From positions 1-64,000 of the forward strand of contig JAFGRD010000051.1 in the NCBI GenBank assembly GCA_016935315.1: a stretch of 64,000 nucleotides of DNA, read 5' to 3'. This document shows, piece after piece, positions 27,001 through 36,032 of the stretch; the stretch's first letter is position 1; every line of letters starts with the position of its first letter. Made by a program: the position numbers and the translations under genes. The DNA is from Pirellulales bacterium. Lineage in GTDB: Bacteria; Planctomycetota; Planctomycetia; Pirellulales; Thermoguttaceae. The notes beneath the pieces are model-generated. The model worked only from the letters and a program-made list of their open reading frames with translations. It did not search any database and had not been told where the DNA came from.

Positions 27001-29854
27001 TTGGGGCGACAACCGGCGTTCCACCGATCCCTATACGCGCGACGACGAATGGGTCGCCGAGCGAGACCGTCTGCTGAACAGCTACTTTCCCCAGCGTACC
27101 GACACCGTTCTGAACCAGCTTCGCGGCCGCGGTCTATACCCGAGCGTGACGGCTCCCAGCTTCAACCAGCACGGTGGCGAGGTGCCCGCCGGCTTCGGAC
27201 TGACGATCAGCGCCCCCGCCGGCACGATCTACTACGCGCTCGACGGCACCGACCCGCGGCTCTACGGCGGCGGCATCTCGCCCGATGCCCTGGTCTATCC
27301 CGGCGGCTCGATTCCGATCAGCGACTACGCGTGTGCGAAGGCCCGAGTCTACAGCGGCGGGACCTGGTCGGCGTTGAACGAGGCCGAGTTCTTCGTCGGC
27401 CCGGGAGCGACGGCCGAGAACCTGGTGCTCAGCGAGTTGAACTACAATCCCTACGATCCGACGCCGGTCGAACTGGGCGTCAATCCGCTGCTGAACAACG
27501 ACGACTTCGAGTTCGTCGAGTTGTACAACCGCAGCCTGACGACGATCGACCTGAACGCGGTGCGCTTCAGCCACGGGATCGCGTTCGACTTCACCGGCAG
27601 CAGCGTGACCACCCTCGGGCCACACGAGTCGGTGGTGGTCGTGAAGAACCTCCAGGCCTTTGAAGCCCGCTACGGAACGGGGATCGCGGTGGCCGGCGTG
27701 TATGAGGGCAATCTGGACAACACGGGCGAACGGACCATCTTGCTGGGCCGATTCGACGAGCTGATTGCTGATTTCACGTACAACGACCGCGGCAACTGGC
27801 CGGGACGCGCCGACGGTACGGGAGCTTCGCTGGAGCTGATCGATCCGGACGCCGTGCCGCAGGACGGCCCCGGCCGTACCGCGTATCTCGAAGACGGCGA
27901 TCACTGGCGCAGCAGCAGCGAATACGGCGGCACGCCGGGGTCCCCGGGGAGCGGACCCTTGGGCGACGTGGTGATCAACGAGGTCCTCAGTCACACCGAC
28001 CCGCCCTTGACCGACACCATCGAGCTGCACAACACGACCGGCACGGCGATCGACGTCGGTGGATGGTATCTGAGCGACACGGCCAGCACCTTGATGAAAT
28101 TCCGCATTCCCGACGGCACCACCCTACCCGCCGCCGGCTACGTGGTCTTCGACGAAGACGACTTCAATCCGACGCCCCTGACGCCGGGCCCGAACGACTT
28201 CGCCCTGGACGGCGCTCACGGTGACGACGTCTGGTTGATGGAAGCCGACACGTTGGGGAACCTGACGCGCTTCGTCGATCACGTCGACTTCGGCGCGGCG
28301 GTCAACGGGGAGTCGTTTGGCCGCTGGCCGAACGCCATCGGCGATCTTTATCCGATGCAAACGCGCACCTTGGATCCCGCCATCGGCGAGAACAGCGGTC
28401 CGCGCGTTGGCCCCGTGATCATCAGCGAGATCCAGTACAACCCGGGCGATTTCGTGGGAGCCGACGACTTGGAGTTCGTCGAGATCTACAATCCCACTGA
28501 CCAGACGGTCGACCTGACCGACTGGCGGATTCGCAAGGGGATCGACTTCGACTTTGCCGACGGCACCACGCTTGCCCCGGAGGCCGTGCTGGTCGTGGTG
28601 CCGTTCCGGCCGAGCGAACTGGACAAGTTGGCCGCCTTCCGCGCCTACTACCACATCGACGCCACGGTGGCGATTGTGGGCGGATACTCGGGTCAGATGG
28701 ACGACCTCGATGCGAACGAGGGGACCGAGCGGGTCCAGTTGCAGGCCCCCGACCAGCCGCCGCCGGACGATCCCGACTACATCCCGCGGTTGCTCGAGGA
28801 CGAGGCCCGATACGACGACCAAGGCCTCTGGCCCGCCGAAGCCGACGGCCAGGGCCAATCGCTCCATCGAATCGGCAACGATCGGTGGGGCAACGATCCG
28901 GCGAGTTGGGCCGCCTTCCTGCCGACGCCCGGCACGGTTGCGATGGCGAAAGCGGCGGAGGTCGTCGGCCGATACGTCTTCTACAACCGGTCGGCGTTCG
29001 ACGGGAACAGCATTGCGGCCAACGCGCAAGACGACAACGCCATCGCCACTGACAAGCAGGCGCTGTTGCCCGGCCAGACGGCAACCTTTGCCAACTATAC
29101 GAGCTTCAGCCGTGGCATCAACGGCATCATGATCGACATCGACAGCCTGCCGGCGTTCGCCTCCTTGGGCGACGACGACTTCGAGTTCCGCGTGGGCAAC
29201 AGCAGCGACCCGAGCACCTGGGCCGCCGCGCCCGCTCCGACGGTGATCGCCGTGCGGGCCGGCGACGGCGTGGACGGTTCCGATCGCGTGACGATCCTCT
29301 GGTCCGACTACTCCGTTGTCAAGCAGTGGCTCCAGGTCACCGTGTTGGCCAACGGGCACACGCTGCTGGAGGAAAACGACGTCTTTTACTTCGGCAGCGC
29401 CGTGGGCGAGGCAGGCAACTCGACGATCGATGCGAAGGTCAACGCCAGTGACATGCTCCTGGCACGCAATAACCCGCGCAACTTCCTGAACCCCGCCTCG
29501 GTTGAGTTCGACTACGACTTCAACCGCGACGCCCGCGTCAACGCCACCGACATGCTGATCGCTCGAAACAACCAGACGCATTTTCTCAACGCCTTGAAGC
29601 TGATCAGCGCGCCGGGCGGCAAGGCCGGCGACGCGAAAGCCGCTACACCCCTCGAAAAGGCTGCCACGCTCGACGCGGTGCTGCTGGAGGCCGCCGAAAC
29701 GGCGTCCCCACGCGCGCAACAGGCGATGGCGTGGCTGTACGAGCTGGAAGAGGCGGCTGCCGCACGAGGAAAATCGGACAAGGCGAGCGCGACGGAAAAC
29801 GCGATAGACTGGCTGCTGACCACCGGACCGCAAGCAGTGAGAAACCCGAAATAA
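24008..29854 (+). CDS. Giant exported lamin-tail / CotH / dockerin protein, paralog 1
   Basis: This protein has 1948 residues. The N-terminus carries the planctomycete signature LQLLEPRLVLDAGP, a presumed export-linked motif. Then comes a lamin-tail domain (ISEFMAINDDTL to FASGKD). A chitobiase-C-terminal-like domain follows near 540-600 (IRYTTDGSEPTATTG). A CotH-type region at ~640-1000 contains LNGLYWGLYWIHERPDE and WRYHSWDAEH. A second chitobiase-like unit and three further lamin-tail-like units (LSELNYNPYD, INEVLSHTDP, ISEIQYNPGD) come next. The C-terminal dockerin-like calcium loops end with DFNRDARVNATDMLIARNN. GGAGG five bases before ATG 24008 decides the start. It is probably a surface or polysaccharide-associated protein. 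CotH relatives can be protein kinases, but activity here is unproven. Confidence 0.85.
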   Translation: MRRSWSDRPLVFGSRDSRKRDARQKKSLRPSRLTLQLLEPRLVLDAGPLVISEFMAINDDTLADAEGDYEDWIEIHNPTDAAVSLDGWYLTDDPDDLTQWQFPGVSLDPHDYLIVFASGKDPAPGGELHASFKIDGDGEYLALVRSDGTTIADQYAPEFPQQMEDVSYGIGNLTLIGDTLIDEGEAVRVLVPQDGGLGLSWTEPGFDDSLWITGDAGVGYDTDTGGQVFAAKINFQPAASPVPDGYEPDSGLVFGDRGNGYAYGWTRYVDETRDRGQHADQRYDTLDHMQKAATPDTWEITVPNGNYDVFLVCGDPSFTDQVNTMDVEGTVFADPDGEDNFDEYSGTVTVADGRLTVTPAPGASNAKIAFIEISSADPPGYHALINTDVEAEMLGHQTSAYVRQTFPLADVPAYTSMTLRMKYDDGFVAYLNGQQIAERNVQLPLTYDAHASTSHPDEQAIVFEDIDVSAFIDALVVGTNVLAIHGLNSSATSTDFLILPELMASATVAYGEQYFTDPTPGVQNTEGALGRVTDTQFSVDRGFFDAPFQVAIGTETDGVEIRYTTDGSEPTATTGQVYAGPISVSTTTTLRAAAYKPGFISTNVDTQTYIFLDDVLQQDGAGLPDNWGHDGADYAMDPDVVNSLAYRDTIEDDMKAIPTLSLVMDQDDWFGGGGQGIYISGKGIERSASAELIYPDGTEGFQINSAVQIQGGTSTNRWKVDKLSMRVKFKEPYGPTKLNFPLYGDTTVESFDTFLVDAMMNNNWLHPDAGQQARGQYTRDQYVSDIQNAMGGYGTHGFYVHLYLNGLYWGLYWIHERPDETFASDYFGGQKEDYDVLKHNSGEIVNGTNADYNQMFTIANAGLSTSTQYQLLQQYLDVPNFIDYMITNFYVGNEDWAHQNWYATRNVNDPAGRWRYHSWDAEHVLKDNAYNSTTKDDNGGPSRLHQKLSANAEYRMLFADHVHRYFFNDGLLTPDSAKALYQRRLDEIDRAVVGESARWGDNRRSTDPYTRDDEWVAERDRLLNSYFPQRTDTVLNQLRGRGLYPSVTAPSFNQHGGEVPAGFGLTISAPAGTIYYALDGTDPRLYGGGISPDALVYPGGSIPISDYACAKARVYSGGTWSALNEAEFFVGPGATAENLVLSELNYNPYDPTPVELGVNPLLNNDDFEFVELYNRSLTTIDLNAVRFSHGIAFDFTGSSVTTLGPHESVVVVKNLQAFEARYGTGIAVAGVYEGNLDNTGERTILLGRFDELIADFTYNDRGNWPGRADGTGASLELIDPDAVPQDGPGRTAYLEDGDHWRSSSEYGGTPGSPGSGPLGDVVINEVLSHTDPPLTDTIELHNTTGTAIDVGGWYLSDTASTLMKFRIPDGTTLPAAGYVVFDEDDFNPTPLTPGPNDFALDGAHGDDVWLMEADTLGNLTRFVDHVDFGAAVNGESFGRWPNAIGDLYPMQTRTLDPAIGENSGPRVGPVIISEIQYNPGDFVGADDLEFVEIYNPTDQTVDLTDWRIRKGIDFDFADGTTLAPEAVLVVVPFRPSELDKLAAFRAYYHIDATVAIVGGYSGQMDDLDANEGTERVQLQAPDQPPPDDPDYIPRLLEDEARYDDQGLWPAEADGQGQSLHRIGNDRWGNDPASWAAFLPTPGTVAMAKAAEVVGRYVFYNRSAFDGNSIAANAQDDNAIATDKQALLPGQTATFANYTSFSRGINGIMIDIDSLPAFASLGDDDFEFRVGNSSDPSTWAAAPAPTVIAVRAGDGVDGSDRVTILWSDYSVVKQWLQVTVLANGHTLLEENDVFYFGSAVGEAGNSTIDAKVNASDMLLARNNPRNFLNPASVEFDYDFNRDARVNATDMLIARNNQTHFLNALKLISAPGGKAGDAKAATPLEKAATLDAVLLEAAETASPRAQQAMAWLYELEEAAAARGKSDKASATENAIDWLLTTGPQAVRNPK

Positions 29855-29856
29855 AG

Positions 29857-29885
29857 TTGCACGTCGGGGGCGCATTTGCCATAAT
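29857..29885 (+). promoter_or_regulatory. Promoter of the second giant CotH protein
   Basis: TTGCAC at 29857-29862, a 17-base spacer and CATAAT at 29880-29885. It lies directly after the stop of paralog 1, so paralog 2 can be expressed on its own. The GTTGCACG start and the following G run match the promoter at 23808, and this suggests duplication together with the gene or a shared regulator. Confidence 0.55.
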
Positions 29886-30015
29886 GAGGAGGATTTGTCG
29901 GGGTGCCGGGACGGATGCGGTTCGACGTCTCTTGTCATAACTCCCTTGGCTACTCCAGACTGAACTCGGGCCCTCGTTCCCCTGACCGGAGAGCGAAAAC
30001 TCATCGGAGGTTGCC

Positions 30016-33000
30016 GTGCTACGCAGCGTGAAGGACACTCTCTCGGTCTGTGCCCAACCGGCGGGTCGCCGGAGGTTGGCAGCCGGGTCGCGCAGGCTTG
30101 CGTGTGAACCGCTCGAACCCCGACTGGTGCTCGACGCCGGTCCGCTGCTGATCAGCGAGTTCATGGCGGTCAACGACACCGTGCTGGCCGACGCCGATGG
30201 GCAGTATTCGGACTGGATCGAAATCCACAACCCGACCACTTCGGCGGTCAACCTGGACGGCTGGTACCTGACCGACGATGACGGCGATCTGACGAAATGG
30301 CAGTTGCCGGCCATGTCGCTCGATCCGAACGACTACCTGGTGGTGTTCGCCTCCGGCAAGGACGTTACCAACCCGGCCGAACTGCACACGAACTTCCGGC
30401 TCAGTGGCGGCGGCGAATACCTCGCCCTGGTGCAACCCGACGGCAGCACGATCTCCCATCAGTACGCGCCCGAGTTTCCCGAGCAGTACGCCGATATGTC
30501 TTACGGCATGACGAAGGACATCCAGTCGCTCGTGCCGGCGGGGGCCAAGGTCACGTATCACGTGCCGACCAGCGGCGACGCGGCCTTGGGGGCGGACTGG
30601 ACGGAGATCGATTTCGACAACACGGGCTGGGTGGGCACCGACCCGCCGCCGCCCTTGCAGATCACCGAAGTCAGCACGGATTCGGACGACTGGGTCGAGA
30701 TTCAGAACGTTTCCGACGAAGTGCTCGACACGTCGGGTTGGGCCGTGGCCGCAAACTACCCGAGCGGAGGTGTTAGCGGTGTCACGTCCGTGCTGTGGAT
30801 GTTGCCCGACGCGCTCGATCCGGGCGAGGTCCTCTACCAAACCGATGATACTGATGACGCGGACAACTACTGGGGAGCGAACCTTTCTTGGTCGACGTCT
30901 GGTGCGGGTTGGGTCATGGTCGTCGACGACGTGGGCAGCGTGGTGGACTTCGTTGCCTGGCGCTACAACGAGGCCCAACTGGCGCCTTTGTCGGTGGACG
31001 TCAACGGATTCACGATTACCATCGAAGACATCTGGGAGGGAGCGGGCGCACCGGCGAACACCGGCCCTTCGCAGTCCCTGCAGCGCAGCGGCGCCGCCGA
31101 TCACGACAACGCGTCCGACTGGGTTTTTGCGCCCGCGCCGACCATGGGTGAGCCCAACCCCGATTTGGTGACCCCTTTCCCCAGCGGACCTTCGACGGGA
31201 TTGGGATTCGGGCCAGACCCGCAGGGCGTTGCCGGGGCCGTGCGCACCGACGTCGGCATCGACATGCGCGGCGAGAACGCCTCCTTGTGGACACGGATTC
31301 CCTTCGAGGTCGACGACCTGACGATGCTCACCGGATTGCACCTGTGGATGAAGTACGAGGACGGCTTCGTGGCGTACATCAACGGGGTCGAAGTTGCCTC
31401 GCGCAACGCACCCGATTCACCGGTGTGGAACTCGGCCGCCACCACCGACCGCGACGCCCGGGATGCCGTGCTGTACGAAGACATCGATCTGACCGACCAA
31501 TTGGGAGTTCTCCAAGTGGGTCAGAACCTCCTGGCCATTCACGGGCTCAACGACAGTGCGGCGGACGACGAGTTTCTGATCCTGCCCCGGATGCTCGCCT
31601 CCAGCGACGAAGACGTGATGCGCTACATGGCGGTGCCCACGCCGTGGCAGCCCAACGAGACCGCCACGGCGGGGGCCGGGCCGTCGTTCTCCCGCACCGG
31701 CGGGACATTTACCGATCCGTTCACGTTGGAGCTATCGACCGATTCGGCCTCGGGCACGATCCGTTACACGCTCGATGGAACGAACCCCACGGCTACCTCG
31801 CCCATCTACAATCTGCCCATTCCGGTCGACACCTCCACCCAGGTTCGCGCGGTGGTGTACGAAGACAGCACGGGCCCCAGTCCGGTGGTCATCGAGAGTT
31901 ACATTCAACTGGGCCCCGATGTGCTGAGCTTCAGTTCCCAGTTGCCGCTGGTGATTGTCGACACGTTTGGCCGGGGCATTGGCGCCGGTATATTTCAGTC
32001 GGCCTACATGGCGATCTTCGAGCAGATCGACGGCGTTGCCACCCTGACCCAACTGACGGACCTCGACACCCGAATCGGCATCAAAACCCGCGGCTCCAGC
32101 TCGGGCAGTTGGCCCAAGCACCACTACGGCGTCGAGGCGTGGAATTCTCTCGACCAGGACCAGGACATCTCGCCGTTCGGGCTGCCTGACGAGTCGGACT
32201 GGATCCTCAGCTCCTTCTATCAGTTCGACCGGGCTTTGATGCGCAATCCGCTGATTTACGAGTTGAGCCGTCAGGCGGGCAGTTGGGCTTCCAGAACCCA
32301 GTATTGCGAGGTCTTCGTCAACACGGGGACCGGACCGGTGTCCTATGCCGACTACCACGGCGTCTACGCCTTTATGGAAAAAATCAAGCGGGATCCGGAA
32401 CGCGTCGACATCGAGGGGCTCGATCCGATCCCCGAGCACAACGTCGAGCCCGACGTGACCGGCGGATACATCTTGAAGATCGACCGCGCCGATCCGGGCG
32501 ACTCGGGGTTCAGCGTCGGCGGACTGACGTACATGTACGTCGAGCCGAAAGAGGCGGAAATCGAGATGGCCAACCGGAGCGGGCAGGCGAGCTACATCCG
32601 AAACTTCATCAACCGGTTCAATACGGCGGCGTACAGCGGGTATTTCGCCGACCCCGAGATCGGCTTCCGCGCCTACATTGACGTTGAGTCGTGGATCGAC
32701 CATTGGTGGCTCAACACGATGCCCAAGAACGCCGACGCCTTTCGCCTCAGCGGCTACATGTACAAGGATCGCAACGGGCTGCTGATGGGTGGACCACTCT
32801 GGGATTTCGATCGCTCCATGGAATCGACCGACGACCGGGACAATACGTGGAACAACTGGGTGGGAGGCACCGACTATTTCACCTTCGGCTGGTGGGACCG
32901 GCTGTTCCTCGATCCCGACTTCTCACAGCGCTGGGTCGATCGGTGGTTTGAGCTCAGGCAGGAAGTGCTCAGCACCGAGAACATCCACGCGGTGATGGAC

Positions 33001-35811
33001 TCCTACGTCGCCGAGATCGGCCTGGTTGCCGCCGCCCGCAATTTCGCCCGCTGGCCCGAAGTTTCTCCCCGTTACGGCTCCTGGATGGGCGAGGTCAACC
33101 ACTTGAGAGACTGGCTGGACAACCGGGTCGTTTGGATCGACGGCCGGTTTCTGCATCCGGTCGTGTTCGGCCAGTACGGCGGTCCGATCGACGCGGGCTT
33201 CCAGTTGTCCTTGAGTGCCCCGGTGGGGACCGTCTACTACACGCTCGACGGCTCCGACCCTCGGGCCCCGGGGGGCAGCGTCGCGCCGAACGCCCTGGTC
33301 TACGACGGCACCCCGATCACGCTGGACGAATCCGTCCGCATCAAGGCCCGCGCATGGAACGGTGTTCCCCTGGTGGTCAACAGCAGCGGGCCCAGCGGCG
33401 GGTGGTCCGCGCCGGTCGAGGCCGAGTTCTTCGTGGGTGAGGCCGCCAGCGCGGCGAACCTGGTGATCACCGAGTTGAACTACGATCCCTACGATGCCAC
33501 GCCCGACGAGCGCACCGCCGGATTCGTCGATAACGACGACTTCGAGTTCATCGAGCTGCGCAACATGGCCGACGCGCCGATTTACCTGGGCGGCGCGCGA
33601 TTCACCAGCGGAATCGAATTCGACTTCAGCCAGGGCGGCGTCGAGATGCTTGATCCCGGCCAATACGTGATCGTGGCGAAAGACCTGGCCGCGTTCGAGG
33701 CCCGCTATGGGGCCGCATCGAACGTCGTCGGCGGCTACGACCAGAACCTCAGCAACGGCGGCGAGCAGGTCACGCTTCTGGACTATCTCGACCGGCCGAT
33801 TGTCGATTTCACGTACGACAACGGCGGAGCCTGGCCCGGCCGGGCCGCCGGCAAGGGGGCCTCGCTCGAACTGATCGACCCCGACGCGGTCCCGCATGTC
33901 GAGCCCCAGCGCAGCGATTACCTTGGCGACGCCGACGCCTGGCGCTCCAGCAGCGAATACGGGGGCACACCGGGGTCCGCCGGCCTCGGACCGCTGGGCA
34001 GCGTGGTTATCAACGAGGTCCTCAGCCACACGGACGCCCCCTGGACCGATACCCTTGAGTTGCACAACCTCACCGACGCGGCCATCGACTTGGGCGGCTG
34101 GTTCCTCAGCGATTCCGACGGGAACTTCCAGAAGTTCCGCATTCCCGACGGCACCCTCATTCCGGCCGGCGGGTATGTTGCCTTCGACGAGGACGATTTC
34201 AACCCGACTCCGCTAAACCCGGGCCCGAACGACTTCGCGCTGAACGGGGCGCACGGCGACGACGTTTGGCTGATGAAAGGCGACGCGCTGGGCAAGCTGA
34301 CCCACTTCGCCGACCACGTCGATTTTCCGGCACAGGGAAACGGCGAATCGTGGGGCCGCTGGCCCAACGGTTCGGGCGACTTCTGCCCGATGAGCGTGAA
34401 GACCTTCGATCCGGAGCACGGTGAGAATAGCAGCCCGCGCGTCGGCCCCGTTCTGCTCAGCGAAGTACACTACAACCCCGGCAACTTCGTAGGCGCCAAC
34501 GAACTGGAGTTCGTCGAGGTCCACAATTCGTCGGGCGAAGCGGTCGACCTGACCAACTGGCGGATTCGCAGGGGGATCGACTTCGATTTTGCCGAGGGCA
34601 CGCTGCTGGCGCCCGGCGCGACGGCGGTTGTGGTTGCGTTCGATCCCGAGGACGGCGACGCATTGGACTCCTTCCGGGCGTATCATGGCGTGGAAGAGCC
34701 CGTGGCCATCTTCGGCCCCTACAGCGGCCAATTGAACAACGGGGGAGACGTCGTTCAGTTGCAGCGCCCCGATCTCCCGCCGCTCGATGAGCCGGATTTC
34801 ATCCCCTATCTGCTGGAAGACGAAATCGACTACGATGACGAAGGCCCCTGGCCGCCGGGAGCCGACGGAAATGGGCAGTCGCTCAATCGGACGGCCGTCA
34901 ATGTCTGGGGGAATGATCCTGCCAGTTGGAACGACTATCCGCCGACCCCCGGAATGGCGCCGTTGTTGAGCAGCGCCGGTGTTGTCGACCGTCACATCTT
35001 CTACAACGAATCGGTCTTCGACGGCAACACCGCAGCGGTCAATGCACAAGACGATGGGGCCATCGCCGCCGACAAGCAGGCCCTGCTGCCCGGCGAGACC
35101 GCCACGTTCGCCAACTATACCAGCTACGACCGTGGAATCAACGGCATCATGGTCGACATCGCCGGATTGCCCAATCCGGTCGCGTTGGGCGTCGACGATT
35201 TCCGGTTCCACGCGGGCAACGACGGCAATCCGGAAGCCTGGGGCGTTGCACCGGCGCCCAGCCTTGTTGCCGTGCGACCCGGCGAAGGCACGGGGGGCAC
35301 CGATCGGGTGACGATCGTCTGGAGCGACAACGCCGTTGCCGGGCAGTGGCTGCAAGTCACCGTGCTGGCCAACGCCGACACGGCCTTGCCCACCGACGAC
35401 GTCTTCTACTTCGGCAATGCGGTCGGCGAGGCGGGCAACAGCCCGGCGGATGCGAGAGTCAACGCCACCGACATGCTTCTGGCGCGCAACAACCCCCGCG
35501 ATTTCCTGAACCCGGCGCCGATCGACTTCGCTTGCGACTTCAATCGCGATGCCCGAGTCAACGCCACGGACATGCTCATCGCGCGGAATCACGTCACACA
35601 TTTTCTCAACGCGCTGAGCCTGATCACGGTGCCCGGCGCCAAGGCCGCGGAGAGGGAGACGTCGCTCTATCCGGCGACGGCCCCGCAGGAGGCGTTGTCG
35701 AAGGCTTGGCTGTACGAACTGGAGCGGATGGCCACCTCGCAGCCGTCACCCCGAAGTGACGACTCGGCTGCCGACATCGTGGACGAGTTGATGGCCACCG
35801 ATTGGCCCTGA
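30016..35811 (+). CDS. Giant exported lamin-tail / CotH / dockerin protein, paralog 2
   Basis: This protein has 1931 residues and a domain order close to the upstream giant. It has LEPRLVLDAGP and a lamin-tail unit, and then an additional lamin-tail-like insert near 215-400 (LQITEVSTDSDDWVEIQN) absent from paralog 1. A chitobiase-like unit (IRYTLDGTNPTATSP) is followed by a CotH region with YHGVYAFMEKIKRDPERVD and GGPLWDFDRSMEST. Further lamin-tail units and dockerin-like loops (DFNRDARVNATDMLIARNH) complete it. The two CotH regions differ more than the flanking modules. The start is GTG 30016, with GGAGG five bases upstream. Tandem position and shared modules show an old duplication. Export and surface location are inferred. 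Confidence 0.85.
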   Translation: MLRSVKDTLSVCAQPAGRRRLAAGSRRLACEPLEPRLVLDAGPLLISEFMAVNDTVLADADGQYSDWIEIHNPTTSAVNLDGWYLTDDDGDLTKWQLPAMSLDPNDYLVVFASGKDVTNPAELHTNFRLSGGGEYLALVQPDGSTISHQYAPEFPEQYADMSYGMTKDIQSLVPAGAKVTYHVPTSGDAALGADWTEIDFDNTGWVGTDPPPPLQITEVSTDSDDWVEIQNVSDEVLDTSGWAVAANYPSGGVSGVTSVLWMLPDALDPGEVLYQTDDTDDADNYWGANLSWSTSGAGWVMVVDDVGSVVDFVAWRYNEAQLAPLSVDVNGFTITIEDIWEGAGAPANTGPSQSLQRSGAADHDNASDWVFAPAPTMGEPNPDLVTPFPSGPSTGLGFGPDPQGVAGAVRTDVGIDMRGENASLWTRIPFEVDDLTMLTGLHLWMKYEDGFVAYINGVEVASRNAPDSPVWNSAATTDRDARDAVLYEDIDLTDQLGVLQVGQNLLAIHGLNDSAADDEFLILPRMLASSDEDVMRYMAVPTPWQPNETATAGAGPSFSRTGGTFTDPFTLELSTDSASGTIRYTLDGTNPTATSPIYNLPIPVDTSTQVRAVVYEDSTGPSPVVIESYIQLGPDVLSFSSQLPLVIVDTFGRGIGAGIFQSAYMAIFEQIDGVATLTQLTDLDTRIGIKTRGSSSGSWPKHHYGVEAWNSLDQDQDISPFGLPDESDWILSSFYQFDRALMRNPLIYELSRQAGSWASRTQYCEVFVNTGTGPVSYADYHGVYAFMEKIKRDPERVDIEGLDPIPEHNVEPDVTGGYILKIDRADPGDSGFSVGGLTYMYVEPKEAEIEMANRSGQASYIRNFINRFNTAAYSGYFADPEIGFRAYIDVESWIDHWWLNTMPKNADAFRLSGYMYKDRNGLLMGGPLWDFDRSMESTDDRDNTWNNWVGGTDYFTFGWWDRLFLDPDFSQRWVDRWFELRQEVLSTENIHAVMDSYVAEIGLVAAARNFARWPEVSPRYGSWMGEVNHLRDWLDNRVVWIDGRFLHPVVFGQYGGPIDAGFQLSLSAPVGTVYYTLDGSDPRAPGGSVAPNALVYDGTPITLDESVRIKARAWNGVPLVVNSSGPSGGWSAPVEAEFFVGEAASAANLVITELNYDPYDATPDERTAGFVDNDDFEFIELRNMADAPIYLGGARFTSGIEFDFSQGGVEMLDPGQYVIVAKDLAAFEARYGAASNVVGGYDQNLSNGGEQVTLLDYLDRPIVDFTYDNGGAWPGRAAGKGASLELIDPDAVPHVEPQRSDYLGDADAWRSSSEYGGTPGSAGLGPLGSVVINEVLSHTDAPWTDTLELHNLTDAAIDLGGWFLSDSDGNFQKFRIPDGTLIPAGGYVAFDEDDFNPTPLNPGPNDFALNGAHGDDVWLMKGDALGKLTHFADHVDFPAQGNGESWGRWPNGSGDFCPMSVKTFDPEHGENSSPRVGPVLLSEVHYNPGNFVGANELEFVEVHNSSGEAVDLTNWRIRRGIDFDFAEGTLLAPGATAVVVAFDPEDGDALDSFRAYHGVEEPVAIFGPYSGQLNNGGDVVQLQRPDLPPLDEPDFIPYLLEDEIDYDDEGPWPPGADGNGQSLNRTAVNVWGNDPASWNDYPPTPGMAPLLSSAGVVDRHIFYNESVFDGNTAAVNAQDDGAIAADKQALLPGETATFANYTSYDRGINGIMVDIAGLPNPVALGVDDFRFHAGNDGNPEAWGVAPAPSLVAVRPGEGTGGTDRVTIVWSDNAVAGQWLQVTVLANADTALPTDDVFYFGNAVGEAGNSPADARVNATDMLLARNNPRDFLNPAPIDFACDFNRDARVNATDMLIARNHVTHFLNALSLITVPGAKAAERETSLYPATAPQEALSKAWLYELERMATSQPSPRSDDSAADIVDELMATDWP

Positions 35812-35921
35812 TCCGGCGGGTCGATCGCCACCGATCGCGGCTTGGGCCGTCGTGCATGAAGGCCGATACCCCTCCGCCGTGGGCCGGGGATACAGCCCCT
35901 TGCTTCTGATTACGCCGCATA

Positions 35922-35978
35922 GTGTCCTGGATCCTCGTGTCTGGATCCTTGTGTCTGGGTCCTTGTGTCTGATCCGCG
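35922..35978 (+). repeat. Tandem 14-base repeats upstream of the ArsR promoter
   Basis: Four units of the type GTGTCTGGATCCTT, with small differences, stand head to tail. They end about 20 bases before the -35 box of the arsR promoter. They could be binding sites for an activator or a neutral tandem repeat. Confidence 0.7.
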
Positions 35979-35998
35979 TGACCGCAACGGCCGATATC

Positions 35999-36026
35999 TT
36001 GACATATCGAGATATCTCGATATAGT
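35999..36026 (+). promoter_or_regulatory. Promoter with palindromic operator in its spacer, for the arsR-type gene
   Basis: TTGACA at 35999-36004 and TATAGT at 36021-36026 are separated by 16 bases. A perfect 20-base palindrome, ATATCGAGATATCTCGATAT (36004-36023), fills the spacer and touches both boxes. A dimeric repressor bound here would block polymerase. The ATG at 36033 falls where transcription should start, so the mRNA may be leaderless. Confidence 0.75.
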
Positions 36027-36032
36027 GACTAT

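Noticed and set aside
35922-35978. CRISPR-like spacing of repeats
   Set aside because: Units are only 14 bases and directly adjacent with no spacers.
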